From: Kitasatospora sp. NBC_00374
GTDB taxonomy: Bacteria > Actinomycetota > Actinomycetes > Streptomycetales > Streptomycetaceae
Length of the DNA: 64,000 bases
Reading direction: 5' to 3'
Assembly: GCF_041434935.1 (NCBI RefSeq)
Contig: NZ_CP107964.1
Location: 7,671,001 to 7,735,000 of the forward strand
Made by a program: the position numbers and the translations under genes. Below are positions 1 through 7,237 of the stretch, one piece after another (position 1 is the stretch's first letter; the number at the start of each line of letters is the position of its first letter). The notes under the pieces are model-generated. The model had not been told where the DNA came from. It worked only from the letters and a program-made list of their open reading frames with translations, and ran no database searches.

Positions 1-1
1 G

Positions 2-49
2 GCCTCCGACGAGGAGCTGTTCGCCTTCATCGACGACAGCCTCGCCTGA
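2..49 (+). CDS. C-terminal end of a truncated gene, possibly a type I PKS subunit
   Basis: The window opens inside an open frame reading ASDEELFAFIDDSLA and then TGA at 47-49. An acidic tail of the form (S/T)D-E-E-L-F-x-F-I-D is common at the C-terminus of modular type I polyketide synthases, just after the last carrier protein. The resemblance is by eye and rests on only 15 residues. The rest of the gene lies upstream of the window. Confidence 0.35.
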   Translation, partial: ASDEELFAFIDDSLA

Positions 50-94
50 CCCGCACCCCCTGCCCGCGGCGGCGGGCACGGCCCTCAGGCCGCC

Positions 95-131
95 CCGCCG
101 CCCCGGGCCGCCCCCGCCGCCCCGGGCCGCC
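95..131. repeat. tandem direct repeat between convergent gene ends
   Basis: An 18-nt unit beginning CCGCCGCC and containing CCCGGG occurs at 95-112 and again, identically, at 114-131. It lies between the convergent ends of the truncated gene and the kinase gene. Each unit has dyad character, so transcription-stop or mRNA-end function is possible, but there is no T tract. Confidence 0.5.
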
Positions 132-140
132 GCCGGCGGC

Positions 141-980
141 TCAGTCGGAGCACCGGCCCCCGCCCAGCCCGAGGTGCCGGGCCAGCGGGTCGTCGCGGTC
201 CGGGGCCAGCAGCAGGGGGGCCAGCGCCCGGCACCAGGCCAGCAGCCGCTCGCCGTCCGACCCGGGTACCAGCAGGGTCAACTCCTCGATCCGGCCGGTC
301 AGTCCGGCCGGATCGGCGACGCCGTCGAAGGCCCAGTCGACCAGGTCGAAGTCCGGGTCGCCCAGGCAGGGCCGTGGGTCGATCGCCACCAGGCCGGGCC
401 CGCCGACCAGGACGTTGGCCGTGTGCAGATCCCCGTGCACCAGCCCCACCGGTCCGGTGCCGGCCAGTTCCCGGGCGGCCCGCCGACAGTGCTCGGGCAC
501 CGGGACGTCCCGCCGCCGGGCCAGGTCGAAGATCAGGCCGGTCCGCTCGGCGAGCCGGGGCAGCCCCGACGGCAGCTCCACCGGGGTCCGGAGCTCCGTC
601 AGCAGCCGCCCCGCCTCGGCCGGTCGCCACGACCTGCCGCGCAGTGCCGTGCCCGGCTCGACCCCCGCCAGTAGCAGGGCGCCGACGGCCGGCTCGTCCG
701 CGAGCAGCCCGACCACCGACGGCACCGCGGTCCAGGCCCGCAGCGCTGCCGCCTCCTGCCGGGCGATCAGCGGATCGGGTGTCAGCTTGAGCCAGACCGC
801 AGCGGCGTCGGACTCCCGCTCGCAGCGGTACACCACGGCGGTCCCGCCGCCGCGGGCGTCCAGCACCCGCACGCCCCAGCGGCCGGCCAGCTCGGCCACC
901 AGCCCGGGCAGCTCCCGGTACCACCCGAGCGCGGACGGGCCGAACCGGCGGACCAGCCGCGCCTCCTGCTCAGCCGTCAC
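141..980 (-). CDS. aminoglycoside/streptomycin phosphotransferase family kinase
   Basis: The 279-residue product is a predicted small-molecule kinase of the APH fold, closest in appearance to the streptomycin 6-kinase (APH(6)/hydroxyurea phosphotransferase) group. The catalytic loop HGDLHTANVLV is at about residues 182-192. It is followed by the Mg-binding segment IDPRPCLGDPDFDLVDWA, where the group has D-P-x-x-x-x-G-x-P-x-x-D. The N-terminus has the usual W-x-x-x-L lead-in. It starts with GTG at 980 and no clear Shine-Dalgarno sequence precedes it, so the start is less certain than the frame. Such genes are widespread in streptomycetes and often do not give resistance, so the substrate is unknown. 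Confidence 0.85.
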   Translation of the reverse strand: MTAEQEARLVRRFGPSALGWYRELPGLVAELAGRWGVRVLDARGGGTAVVYRCERESDAAAVWLKLTPDPLIARQEAAALRAWTAVPSVVGLLADEPAVGALLLAGVEPGTALRGRSWRPAEAGRLLTELRTPVELPSGLPRLAERTGLIFDLARRRDVPVPEHCRRAARELAGTGPVGLVHGDLHTANVLVGGPGLVAIDPRPCLGDPDFDLVDWAFDGVADPAGLTGRIEELTLLVPGSDGERLLAWCRALAPLLLAPDRDDPLARHLGLGGGRCSD

Positions 981-1251
981 GGCGCACCAGCACCAGCACC
1001 AGGACCAGCACCGTCCCGGCCCTCACCGGCCACCTGTCGGTGGGCGCGGCCAGCAACTGCCCCAGTGTCTGCACCGGTCCTCCCCGTCGTCGATCGTCCG
1101 CGGTCGATTCTGGCAGAGCCCCGCCGCCCGGATCAGGGCGACTGCTCCGGATCGTGACCGCCGTCGGCTCCGCCGATCAGGGGACGTTGCGTATACGTGC
1201 CGGATCCGGGGGCAGACGTGGATCACGGATGCGCACAGAAGAGAGGTACCG

Positions 1252-1401
1252 ATGAATCTCGTCATGGTCCTGCTGCTGGCTCCGATGGTCCTCGCCGCGG
1301 TCCTCACCGCGTCCACCCCGCAAGGGCGTTCGCGCCACCGCGGCCGCCGCGACCTCGGGGTGGCCCGCACCGGAGGCCGGCCGCGGCACCGGCTGAGCTG
1401 A
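1252..1401 (+). CDS. small hydrophobic peptide, 49 aa, unknown
   Basis: A short frame follows a good ribosome site (GAGAGG at 1241-1246, 5 nt before ATG). The product begins MNLVMVLLLAPMVLAAVL, one hydrophobic segment, followed by an Arg-rich tail (RSRHRGRRD). This looks like a single-pass membrane peptide with a positive cytoplasmic tail. An AT-rich spot (GTATAC at 1191-1196) upstream could be a -10 region. No family was recognised. The hydrophobic start and SD support a real gene; the short length limits confidence. Confidence 0.4.
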   Translation: MNLVMVLLLAPMVLAAVLTASTPQGRSRHRGRRDLGVARTGGRPRHRLS

Positions 1402-1470
1402 TCCGCCTGCCCCGACCCGACCCGACTCGCGTCGGACGGGCCGTCAGGCCGCGAGGCGGGGGAGGCGGGC

Positions 1471-2391
1471 TCAGGAGACGGTGAGGACGGCGTTGCCGCG
1501 CACCCGCCGCTCGCGTACGTCCACGAGCGTGCGCGCGGTGTCCGCCCAGTCGGCGGTGCGGCCGATCTCCGGGTGCAGCCGTCCGGCGGCGACCAGCCCG
1601 ACCAGGGTGGCCAGGTCCGTGCCGAGACCGGTGTCGGAGTCCAGGTAGTGGAAGTGCCGCAGGGTCGCGGACTCGGGACCGGCGAAGAAGTCGAAGAAGT
1701 CGAGGGTGACCGGCGTGCGGCTGGCCTGGCCGAACCAGATCAGTGTGGAGCGGCGGCCCAGCCGGGCCAGCGCGAGCGGCAGCGCGGCACCGCCGGTCGA
1801 CTCCAGGACGAGGTCGTACGGGCCGGTCGCGTCCGCGAGGTCGTGGACCACCCGGGCGGCGCCCAGCTCGGCGAGGCGCCGGCCGCGTTCGGGGGAGGCG
1901 GTGACGGCCGTGACCTCGGCGCCCGCCCCGGCGGCGAGTTCGGTGAGGTAGTGGCCGACGCCGCCGGAGGCACCGGTGAGCAGCAGCCGCCTGCCGAGGA
2001 CGGAGCCGGCGGTGCGCAGCAGGCGCAGTGCGGTCAACCCGGCCAGCGGCAGCGCCGCGGCCTGCGCGGTGGGGAGGTCGTCGGGCAGTTCGGCGAGGGC
2101 GTCGGTGGGCACGGCCGCATACTCGGCCCAGCCTGCGGAGGGCGGGTGTCCGACCACGCGGCGGCCGGTCGCGGGCCCGGAGCCGTCGGCGGCCTGCTGC
2201 ACGACCAGCCCCGCGATGTCCTTGCCGGGCCGCCAGCCGGGCGCGGGGTGCTCCAGCTGGAAGGTCTCGCCGCGGTTGACCGAGAACGCCTCGACCTTGA
2301 TCAGCGCCTCGTCGGGTCGTGGCCGGGGGTGCGGGGCGTCGCCGAGGGCGACGGGCCGGTCGAATTGGCCGGTGGGCAGGAGCGCCTTCAT
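1471..2391 (-). CDS. NADP-dependent zinc-free medium-chain dehydrogenase/quinone oxidoreductase
   Basis: The 306-residue product belongs to the medium-chain dehydrogenase/reductase superfamily. It has an N-terminal GroES-like domain (KALLPTGQ, then PDEALIKVEAFSVNRGE) and a Rossmann domain with the nucleotide loop LLTGASGGVGHYLTEL. The catalytic and structural zinc Cys/His ligands are absent, as in quinone oxidoreductase-like members. The ATG at 2391 is chosen because AGAGAGG lies just upstream and homologues begin MKALLPT. It is divergent from a LysR regulator 124 bp away, with an inverted repeat between them, so it is the likely target of that regulator. The substrate cannot be read from sequence. 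Confidence 0.85.
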   Translation of the reverse strand: MKALLPTGQFDRPVALGDAPHPRPRPDEALIKVEAFSVNRGETFQLEHPAPGWRPGKDIAGLVVQQAADGSGPATGRRVVGHPPSAGWAEYAAVPTDALAELPDDLPTAQAAALPLAGLTALRLLRTAGSVLGRRLLLTGASGGVGHYLTELAAGAGAEVTAVTASPERGRRLAELGAARVVHDLADATGPYDLVLESTGGAALPLALARLGRRSTLIWFGQASRTPVTLDFFDFFAGPESATLRHFHYLDSDTGLGTDLATLVGLVAAGRLHPEIGRTADWADTARTLVDVRERRVRGNAVLTVS

Positions 2392-2480
2392 CGGGCAGCC
2401 TCTCTGGCGGGGCGACGAGTGGTGACGGGGCCAGCAGACCGCGGACCGCACCGGAGGGTCCAACAATCACCTGACCACCC

Positions 2481-2501
2481 GTGACAACCGTGCGTTGTCA
2501 C
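2481..2501. promoter_or_regulatory. inverted repeat operator between MDR and LysR genes
   Basis: GTGACAAC at 2481-2488 and GTTGTCAC at 2494-2501 form a perfect 8-bp inverted repeat with a 5-nt spacer. For the LysR gene, GTGACA (2481-2486) is a plausible -35 and TAGGCT (2503-2508) a -10 with a 16-bp spacer. The ATG at 2516 is only 7 nt past the -10, so the message would be leaderless. The operator overlaps the -35, as expected for LysR autorepression. Confidence 0.65.
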
Positions 2502-2515
2502 CTAGGCTGGGCAGC

Positions 2516-3469
2516 ATGGATCTTGACCTCGCGCAGCTGCGCGCGTTCGCCGCGGTCGCCGGGCTCCTGCACTTCGGCCGGGCCGCCGACCGGCTCGGGA
2601 TCACCCAGCAGGCCCTGTCCAAGCGGATCGCCCGGCTGGAGGTGCGGCTCGCCGTCCGCCTGTTCGACCGCGGCAGCAGCACCGGCGTCCGTCTGACCGA
2701 CGCCGGCCGGCGGCTGCTCGAACCGGCCCGGCGCGCCCTGACCGCCGGCGACCTCGCGGTGGCCGCCGCCCGTGGCACCCGGCGACAGCTGCGGATCGAC
2801 GTCTGGGGTCATCTGTACGCGCCGATGCGGACCCTCGCCGAGGTGGTCGCCGCCGCCCCGGAGCTCGATGTCGCCCCGGGGGCCGGGCGCGACTTTCCCG
2901 CCGTGGCGGACGCCCTGCGGCGCGGCGAGGTTGCTGCCGGGCTCGGCCGCGTGCCGGCCCCGCGCGGCGGGGCCGTCACCGACCTCGCCCACCGGCTGGT
3001 CCGGCTCGAACCGGTCGACGCCATCCTGAGCGCCGATCACCCGCTCGCCGGTGCCCGCGAGCTGCGCCCCACGGACCTGCGCGACAGCGCGCTGCGGTAC
3101 CCGGCGGAGGTGGAACGGCTCGACTTCCTCACCCGGTTCGCCGACCGGTTCGGGATCGCCCGCCGGGTCGGTGGCCCCAACCTGGGCCTCGCGCCGTTCC
3201 TGGCCGCGATCCGCGCGGACCCCTCGGCGTTCTCGCTCTTCCCGGCCGACGCGGCGCCCGCCCGGGAGCCCGGCATCCGCTTCGTCCCCCTGGTCGCCCC
3301 GACCCCGCTGTACGCCTGGTCACTGGTCTGGTCAGGCGCCCATGAGCACCCCGAACTCTCCTCCCTGGCAGAGGCGTTCGCACAGCTTGCCCGCCGCAGC
3401 CGGTGGCTGGAGTTCGATCCGGAACGCGACTGGCTGCCCGACTCCGACACCGACACCGACGCCGCCTGA
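2516..3469 (+). CDS. LysR-family transcriptional regulator
   Basis: The 317-residue product has an N-terminal winged HTH (LAQLRAFAAVAGLLHFGRAA then GITQQALSKRIARLEVRLAVRLFDRG, about residues 4-50), a linker helix, and a substrate-binding domain to about residue 290. The C-terminus is acidic and Asp/Thr-rich (DSDTDTDAA). The start at 2516 fits the leaderless promoter at 2481-2508. The divergent neighbour is a dehydrogenase, the usual arrangement for a LysR activator and target. The inducer is unknown. Confidence 0.92.
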   Translation: MDLDLAQLRAFAAVAGLLHFGRAADRLGITQQALSKRIARLEVRLAVRLFDRGSSTGVRLTDAGRRLLEPARRALTAGDLAVAAARGTRRQLRIDVWGHLYAPMRTLAEVVAAAPELDVAPGAGRDFPAVADALRRGEVAAGLGRVPAPRGGAVTDLAHRLVRLEPVDAILSADHPLAGARELRPTDLRDSALRYPAEVERLDFLTRFADRFGIARRVGGPNLGLAPFLAAIRADPSAFSLFPADAAPAREPGIRFVPLVAPTPLYAWSLVWSGAHEHPELSSLAEAFAQLARRSRWLEFDPERDWLPDSDTDTDAA

Positions 3470-3509
3470 CCGGGACCGACGGAAGCCGACCCCGCCAGGC
3501 CCGGCCGGG

Positions 3510-4508
3510 TCAGCTCTCCTTGCGCGCCCGGCTCGGCTGGACCCGGGCCGGCTCGCCCGGCATCTTCGGGTGGTCCGGCGGGTACGGCAGGTCGCCCTGG
3601 TCCTGCTCGTGGTACAGCTCCAGCACCCGGTCCAGTGAGAAGGCGTGCTCCTCGATGTCCGCGTGCAGGTCGCCGAGGTCGGCGAAGCGCTCGGGCACCG
3701 TCCGCAGGTCGAAGTCGGTCGGCTTCACCTCGCCCAGCTCCTCCCAGCGCAGCGGGGTGGAGGCGGTGGCCTCCGGGCGGGGCCGCAGTGAGTACGGCGA
3801 GGCGATGGTGCGGTCGCGGGCCATCTGGTTGTAGTCCACGAAGATCCGCTCGCCGCGCTCCTCCTTCCACCACGCCGTGGTGACCTTCCCGGGCATCCGC
3901 CGCTCCAGCGCCCGGCCGAGCGCGATCACCGCGTGCCGGCAGTCGGTGAAGGTCCAGCGCGGCTCCAGCGGCACGTACACGTGCAGCCCCCGCCCGCCGG
4001 AGGTCTTCGGCCAGCCGCGCAGCCCGTACTCCTCCAGCAGACCGCGCAGCTCCTGGGCGGCGGCGACGGCGTCGTGGAAGTCGGTGCCGGGCTGCGGGTC
4101 CAGGTCGATGCGCAGCTCGTCCGGGTGCTCGGTGTCGCTGCGGCGGACCGGCCACGGGTGGAAGGTCAGGCAGCCCAGGTTGGCGGCCCACAGGACGGCG
4201 GCCGGCTCGTTCGGGCAGATCTCGTCCGCCGTCCGGCCGCTCGGGAAGGCGATCCGGGCCGTCGGCAGCCACTCCGGCAGCCCCTTCGGGGCGCGCTTCT
4301 GGTAGAAGAACTCGCCCTCGACGCCGTCCGGGAACCGCTGCAGTGTGGTCGGCCGGTCGCGCAGGCCGCGCAGCACCCCGGGCGCGACGGCGAGGTAGTA
4401 GTTCGCGATGTCCAGCTTGGTGTAGCCCCGCTCCGGGTAGTACACCTTGTCCGGGTTGGACAGCCGCACCGCCCGGCCGTCCACCTCCAGCTCCACAGCT
4501 CCTGCCAT
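3510..4508 (-). CDS. LigD-type DNA polymerase/primase domain protein
   Basis: The 332-residue product is a stand-alone archaeo-eukaryotic primase-like polymerase as found in the POL domain of LigD. In NHEJ this domain adds ribonucleotides at broken ends. Visible landmarks are the N-terminal SNPDKVYYPERGYTK, the catalytic metal-binding pair D135 and D137 in LRIDLDP, and the SGGRGLHVYVPL segment with its conserved His. The C-terminus (DLPYPPDHPKMPGE) is typical of the family. ATG 4508 is preferred over an upstream ATG because homologues begin at the VELEVDGR segment. It is divergent from an ATP-dependent ligase gene. No Ku gene is in the window. Confidence 0.9.
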   Translation of the reverse strand: MAGAVELEVDGRAVRLSNPDKVYYPERGYTKLDIANYYLAVAPGVLRGLRDRPTTLQRFPDGVEGEFFYQKRAPKGLPEWLPTARIAFPSGRTADEICPNEPAAVLWAANLGCLTFHPWPVRRSDTEHPDELRIDLDPQPGTDFHDAVAAAQELRGLLEEYGLRGWPKTSGGRGLHVYVPLEPRWTFTDCRHAVIALGRALERRMPGKVTTAWWKEERGERIFVDYNQMARDRTIASPYSLRPRPEATASTPLRWEELGEVKPTDFDLRTVPERFADLGDLHADIEEHAFSLDRVLELYHEQDQGDLPYPPDHPKMPGEPARVQPSRARKES

Positions 4509-4738
4509 GCAGCCCACGCTAGGGCGTCCCGGACGGTTCGCACCTCGGGCCCGGCACACCGCGGCCGCCCGAGGTGGCGGACCGCAGGCCGATGGCGCCC
4601 AGCTGGTCGCCGGCCTCGGCGATCGACCAGTGGGTGGCGTGCACCAGCCCCGGCGGTGCCGGGCCGGGCCCGGGCGCCGGTAGGCCGTCCGGGCGGCGCC
4701 GCCGCGCGGACGCCCGGGCGGACGGCCACCATCGGAGC

Positions 4739-5800
4739 ATGCAGCTACCCGTGATGCCGCCCGTGTCGCCGATGCTCGCCAAGTCGGTCGCCGAGATCCC
4801 GCCGGGCATGCAGTACGAGGCCAAATGGGACGGCTTCCGGGCGATCGTCTTCCGCGACGGCGCCGAGGTCGAGCTCGGCAGCCGCACCGGCAAGCCGCTC
4901 ACCAGGTACTTCCCCGAGGTGGTGGAGGCCTGCCTGCGCGAGCTGCCGGAGCGCTGTGTGGTGGACGGCGAGATCGTGATCGCCCGGGACGGCCGGCTGC
5001 GCTTCGAGGAGCTGCTGGAACGCATCCACCCCGCCGCCTCCCGGGTCCGGACGCTGGCCGAGCGCACCCCGGCCTCCTTCCTCGCCTTCGACCTGCTCGC
5101 CCTCGGCGACCGGGCCCTCGACGCGCTGCCGCTCGCCGACCGCCGGGCCGCCCTGACCGGGGCGCTGGCCGGCGCCGCCCCGCCGGTGCACCTGGCGCCC
5201 GCCACCACCGACCTGGAGCTCGCCCGCACCTGGTTCACCCGGTTCGAGGGCGCCGGGCTGGACGGCGTCGTCGCCAAGCCCCTCGACCAGCCCTACCGGC
5301 CGGGCGAGCGGACCATGTTCAAGGTCAAGCACCAGCGCACCGCCGACTGCGTGCTCGCCGGCTACCGCGAGCACAAGAGCGGACCGGTGGTCGGCTCGCT
5401 GCTGCTCGGCCTCTACGACGACGACGGCCGGCTCCAGCACGTCGGGGTCTGCGCCTCGTTCCCGATGGCGCGCCGCCGCGAACTCGTCGAGGAGCTGCGG
5501 GAACTCCGGATGGACAGCTTCGCCGGCCACCCCTGGGCCGCCTGGACGGACGAGAGCGCCCAGGCCTCGTCCCGGCTGCCCGGCGGACAGAGCCGCTGGA
5601 CCGGCAAGAAGGATCTCTCCTGGGTACCGCTGCGCCCCGAGCGGGTCTGCGAGGTGGCCTACGACCACATGGAGGGCAGCCGCTTCCGCCACACCACGCA
5701 GTTCCGTCACTGGCGCCCCGACCGTGAGCCGCGCGGCTGCACGTACGAGCAGCTGGCCGAGCCGGTCTCGTACGACCTGGCGGAGCTGCTCGGGCCGTGA
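4739..5800 (+). CDS. ATP-dependent DNA ligase (LigC/LigD ligase-like)
   Basis: The 353-residue product seals DNA nicks using ATP. The nucleophile motif EAKWDGFR puts the adenylated lysine at residue 29. Further ligase motifs are VVDGEIVI, FLAFDLLALG, GVVAKP and FKVKHQ. A C-terminal OB-fold part ends in FRHWRPDREP. There is no nuclease or polymerase domain, which is in the divergent gene. The start is uncertain: GGAG at 4734-4737 is too close to ATG 4739, and a second in-frame ATG lies at 4754. The ligase and polymerase genes together look like a split LigD for end joining. Confidence 0.92.
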   Translation: MQLPVMPPVSPMLAKSVAEIPPGMQYEAKWDGFRAIVFRDGAEVELGSRTGKPLTRYFPEVVEACLRELPERCVVDGEIVIARDGRLRFEELLERIHPAASRVRTLAERTPASFLAFDLLALGDRALDALPLADRRAALTGALAGAAPPVHLAPATTDLELARTWFTRFEGAGLDGVVAKPLDQPYRPGERTMFKVKHQRTADCVLAGYREHKSGPVVGSLLLGLYDDDGRLQHVGVCASFPMARRRELVEELRELRMDSFAGHPWAAWTDESAQASSRLPGGQSRWTGKKDLSWVPLRPERVCEVAYDHMEGSRFRHTTQFRHWRPDREPRGCTYEQLAEPVSYDLAELLGP

Positions 5801-5822
5801 CCGCTCCGGGTGGGCGGGGTGC

Positions 5823-6044
5823 TCAGCGGCGGTTGCGCGGGTGCTGCCTGGCGGTCCGCTCGTTGCCGTGCTTGTAGTGGCCCGTCCAGCGCGCCATCAC
5901 CAGCTGCGCGTCACCCGACTCGGCCTCGTCGACGAACTCCGCGGCGCGCGGGCCGCGCAGCTTCGCCGCCACCTTGCCGTGGTGCCACACCACGACGGTT
6001 CCGTCGGGGCGCTGGTCGTAGCTGAATCCGGACGGTGACGGCAT
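5823..6044 (-). CDS. conserved small protein, 73 aa, unknown function
   Basis: The product starts MPSPSGFSYDQRPDGTVVVWHHGKVAAKLRGPRAAEF-type sequence and ends in a basic tail (HGNERTARQHPRNRR). GAGGAA lies 4 nt before the ATG at 6044. The compact beta-rich first half (TVVVWHHGKVAAKLRG) and basic end suggest a nucleic-acid or acidic-partner binder, but this is a guess. It converges on the ligase gene with only 22 bp between stops. Similar small proteins occur in many streptomycetes, in my recollection, without assigned function. Confidence 0.75.
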   Translation of the reverse strand: MPSPSGFSYDQRPDGTVVVWHHGKVAAKLRGPRAAEFVDEAESGDAQLVMARWTGHYKHGNERTARQHPRNRR

Positions 6045-6117
6045 GGGTTCCTCTCGGCTGCTGGCGTGACGCCCGTACCCTGACAACTCCGTGCGGCCCG
6101 CGCAACGGCATTTCCGC

Positions 6118-7047
6118 TCAGGGCCGCTGCGCCCGGACGAGCGCGGCGATGCCGTCCAGGATGCGCTGCAGGCCGAACTCGAAGAGCCGGTCGAGGTCGA
6201 AGTCGTAGCCGGTGGTGGTGATCCGGGCCAGGCCGGGGAACCGGCCGGTGGCCAGGAGTGCCCGGAGGGCCGGCTCCTGGCTGTCCATCCACTGTTCGCT
6301 GTCCAGACCGCTGAGTGCCTCGGCCTCGGCCTCCGACTCCAGGTTGACCGCGGTGCCGCGGATGTAGTTGAGCAGCACGAGGTGGGCGGTGAAGCGGGTG
6401 GAAAGGTCCAGGCCGAGACCGTCCAGCGAGGCGAGCACCCATTCGGTGAAGGGCGCCGCGCCGGGCAGCGGCTGAGGCCGGGTCAGCGACATCGCCGGTG
6501 CCAGCCACGGGTGCCGGCGGAAGGTGGCCCACAGGATGCCGGCGGCGAGTTCCAGTCGGGCCCGCCAGTCCTGCGGCGGCTGCGCGGGGAACGACCAGGT
6601 GGAGCAGACCGCGTCCATCATCCTGGTCAGCAGCTCGTCCTTGTCCGCCACGTGCCGGTACAGCGACATGGTGGCCACCCCGAGTTCGGCGGCGACCCGG
6701 CGCATCGAGACCGCGGCGAGCCCTTCGGCGTCCGCGACCGCCACGGCCGCGGTGACGATCCGGTCGAGGGTGAGGGCCTGGTCGGGTGCGGGCTTCCGGC
6801 GGGTCGGCTCGGCGCGTACCGGGCGCGCGGCGGCGACGACGGTGCCGACGCCCGGTACCGCGCGGACCAGTCCGTCCTGCCGGAGTTCGTTGAGCACCTT
6901 GGTGGCGGTGGCCATCGCCACCCCCCACCGGCGGGTGATCTCCCGGGTCGAGGGCACGCGGTCGCCCGGCGCCAGCTCGCCGGTGTCGATCCGCTGTCGC
7001 AGCTCGGCGACGATCTGATCGCAGCGGGACACTCCCTGCCGGCCCAC
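6118..7047 (-). CDS. GntR-TetR fusion transcriptional regulator
   Basis: The product, about 309 residues, carries two different DNA-binding modules. The first is a GntR-type winged helix at the N-terminus (RCDQIVAELRQRIDTGELAP, VPSTREITRRWGVAMATATK, VPGVGTVVA). It is followed by a TetR HTH (RIVTAAVAVADAEGLAAVSM then VAAELGVATMSLYRHVADKDELL) and a TetR C-terminal ligand domain (TetR_C type). The GTG at 7047 is chosen because GGAGGG lies 4 nt upstream; GTG 7032 and 7059 are alternatives. It is divergent from an FAD monooxygenase with two identical palindromes between them. TetR/TetX-like regulators commonly control such oxygenases. Confidence 0.88.
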   Translation of the reverse strand: MGRQGVSRCDQIVAELRQRIDTGELAPGDRVPSTREITRRWGVAMATATKVLNELRQDGLVRAVPGVGTVVAAARPVRAEPTRRKPAPDQALTLDRIVTAAVAVADAEGLAAVSMRRVAAELGVATMSLYRHVADKDELLTRMMDAVCSTWSFPAQPPQDWRARLELAAGILWATFRRHPWLAPAMSLTRPQPLPGAAPFTEWVLASLDGLGLDLSTRFTAHLVLLNYIRGTAVNLESEAEAEALSGLDSEQWMDSQEPALRALLATGRFPGLARITTTGYDFDLDRLFEFGLQRILDGIAALVRAQRP

Positions 7048-7060
7048 GACACCCTCCACC

Positions 7061-7070
7061 GCACTAGTGC
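7061..7070. promoter_or_regulatory. palindrome GCACTAGTGC, copy 1
   Basis: A perfect 10-bp palindrome directly upstream of the GntR-TetR start. An identical copy lies 91 bp away (7152-7161), and both are followed by ACC. It is a likely binding site of the fusion regulator for autoregulation. Confidence 0.6.
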
Positions 7071-7151
7071 ACCTCGGAGTCGCCACTCTAGCCGTCGGGC
7101 GGCGGGGATCGCCCGACCCACCGGGCGAGACGGTGTGGAGAACTACGGCCA

Positions 7152-7161
7152 GCACTAGTGC
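7152..7161. promoter_or_regulatory. palindrome GCACTAGTGC, copy 2
   Basis: A second identical palindrome in the divergent intergenic region, upstream of the monooxygenase promoter. An imperfect repeat, CCAGGTGG with CCACTGG, follows at 7164-7181. Paired sites suggest cooperative or looping repression. Confidence 0.6.
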
Positions 7162-7201
7162 ACCAGGTGGCAAAACCACTGGTGGCAGCGGTAGTTAGGG
7201 C

Positions 7202-7230
7202 TTGCATGCCGAATGCGTACGTCGTACATT
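7202..7230 (+). promoter_or_regulatory. leaderless promoter of the FAD monooxygenase
   Basis: TTGCAT (7202-7207) and TACATT (7225-7230) are separated by exactly 17 bp and the ATG begins 7 nt after the -10. The spacer contains a dyad (GTAC-GTC-GTAC inside GAATG...CATTC), a further possible operator for the divergent regulator. Confidence 0.6.
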
Positions 7231-7237
7231 CTGGGTC

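Noticed and set aside
983..1015. CACCAG-type short repeat upstream of the APH-like gene
   Set aside because: A simple GC-biased triplet-like run, too short and irregular to call a functional repeat.
5810..6038. Plus-strand frames opposite the 73-aa gene
   Set aside because: The minus-strand frame has a good SD and a sensible protein; the plus frames have neither.
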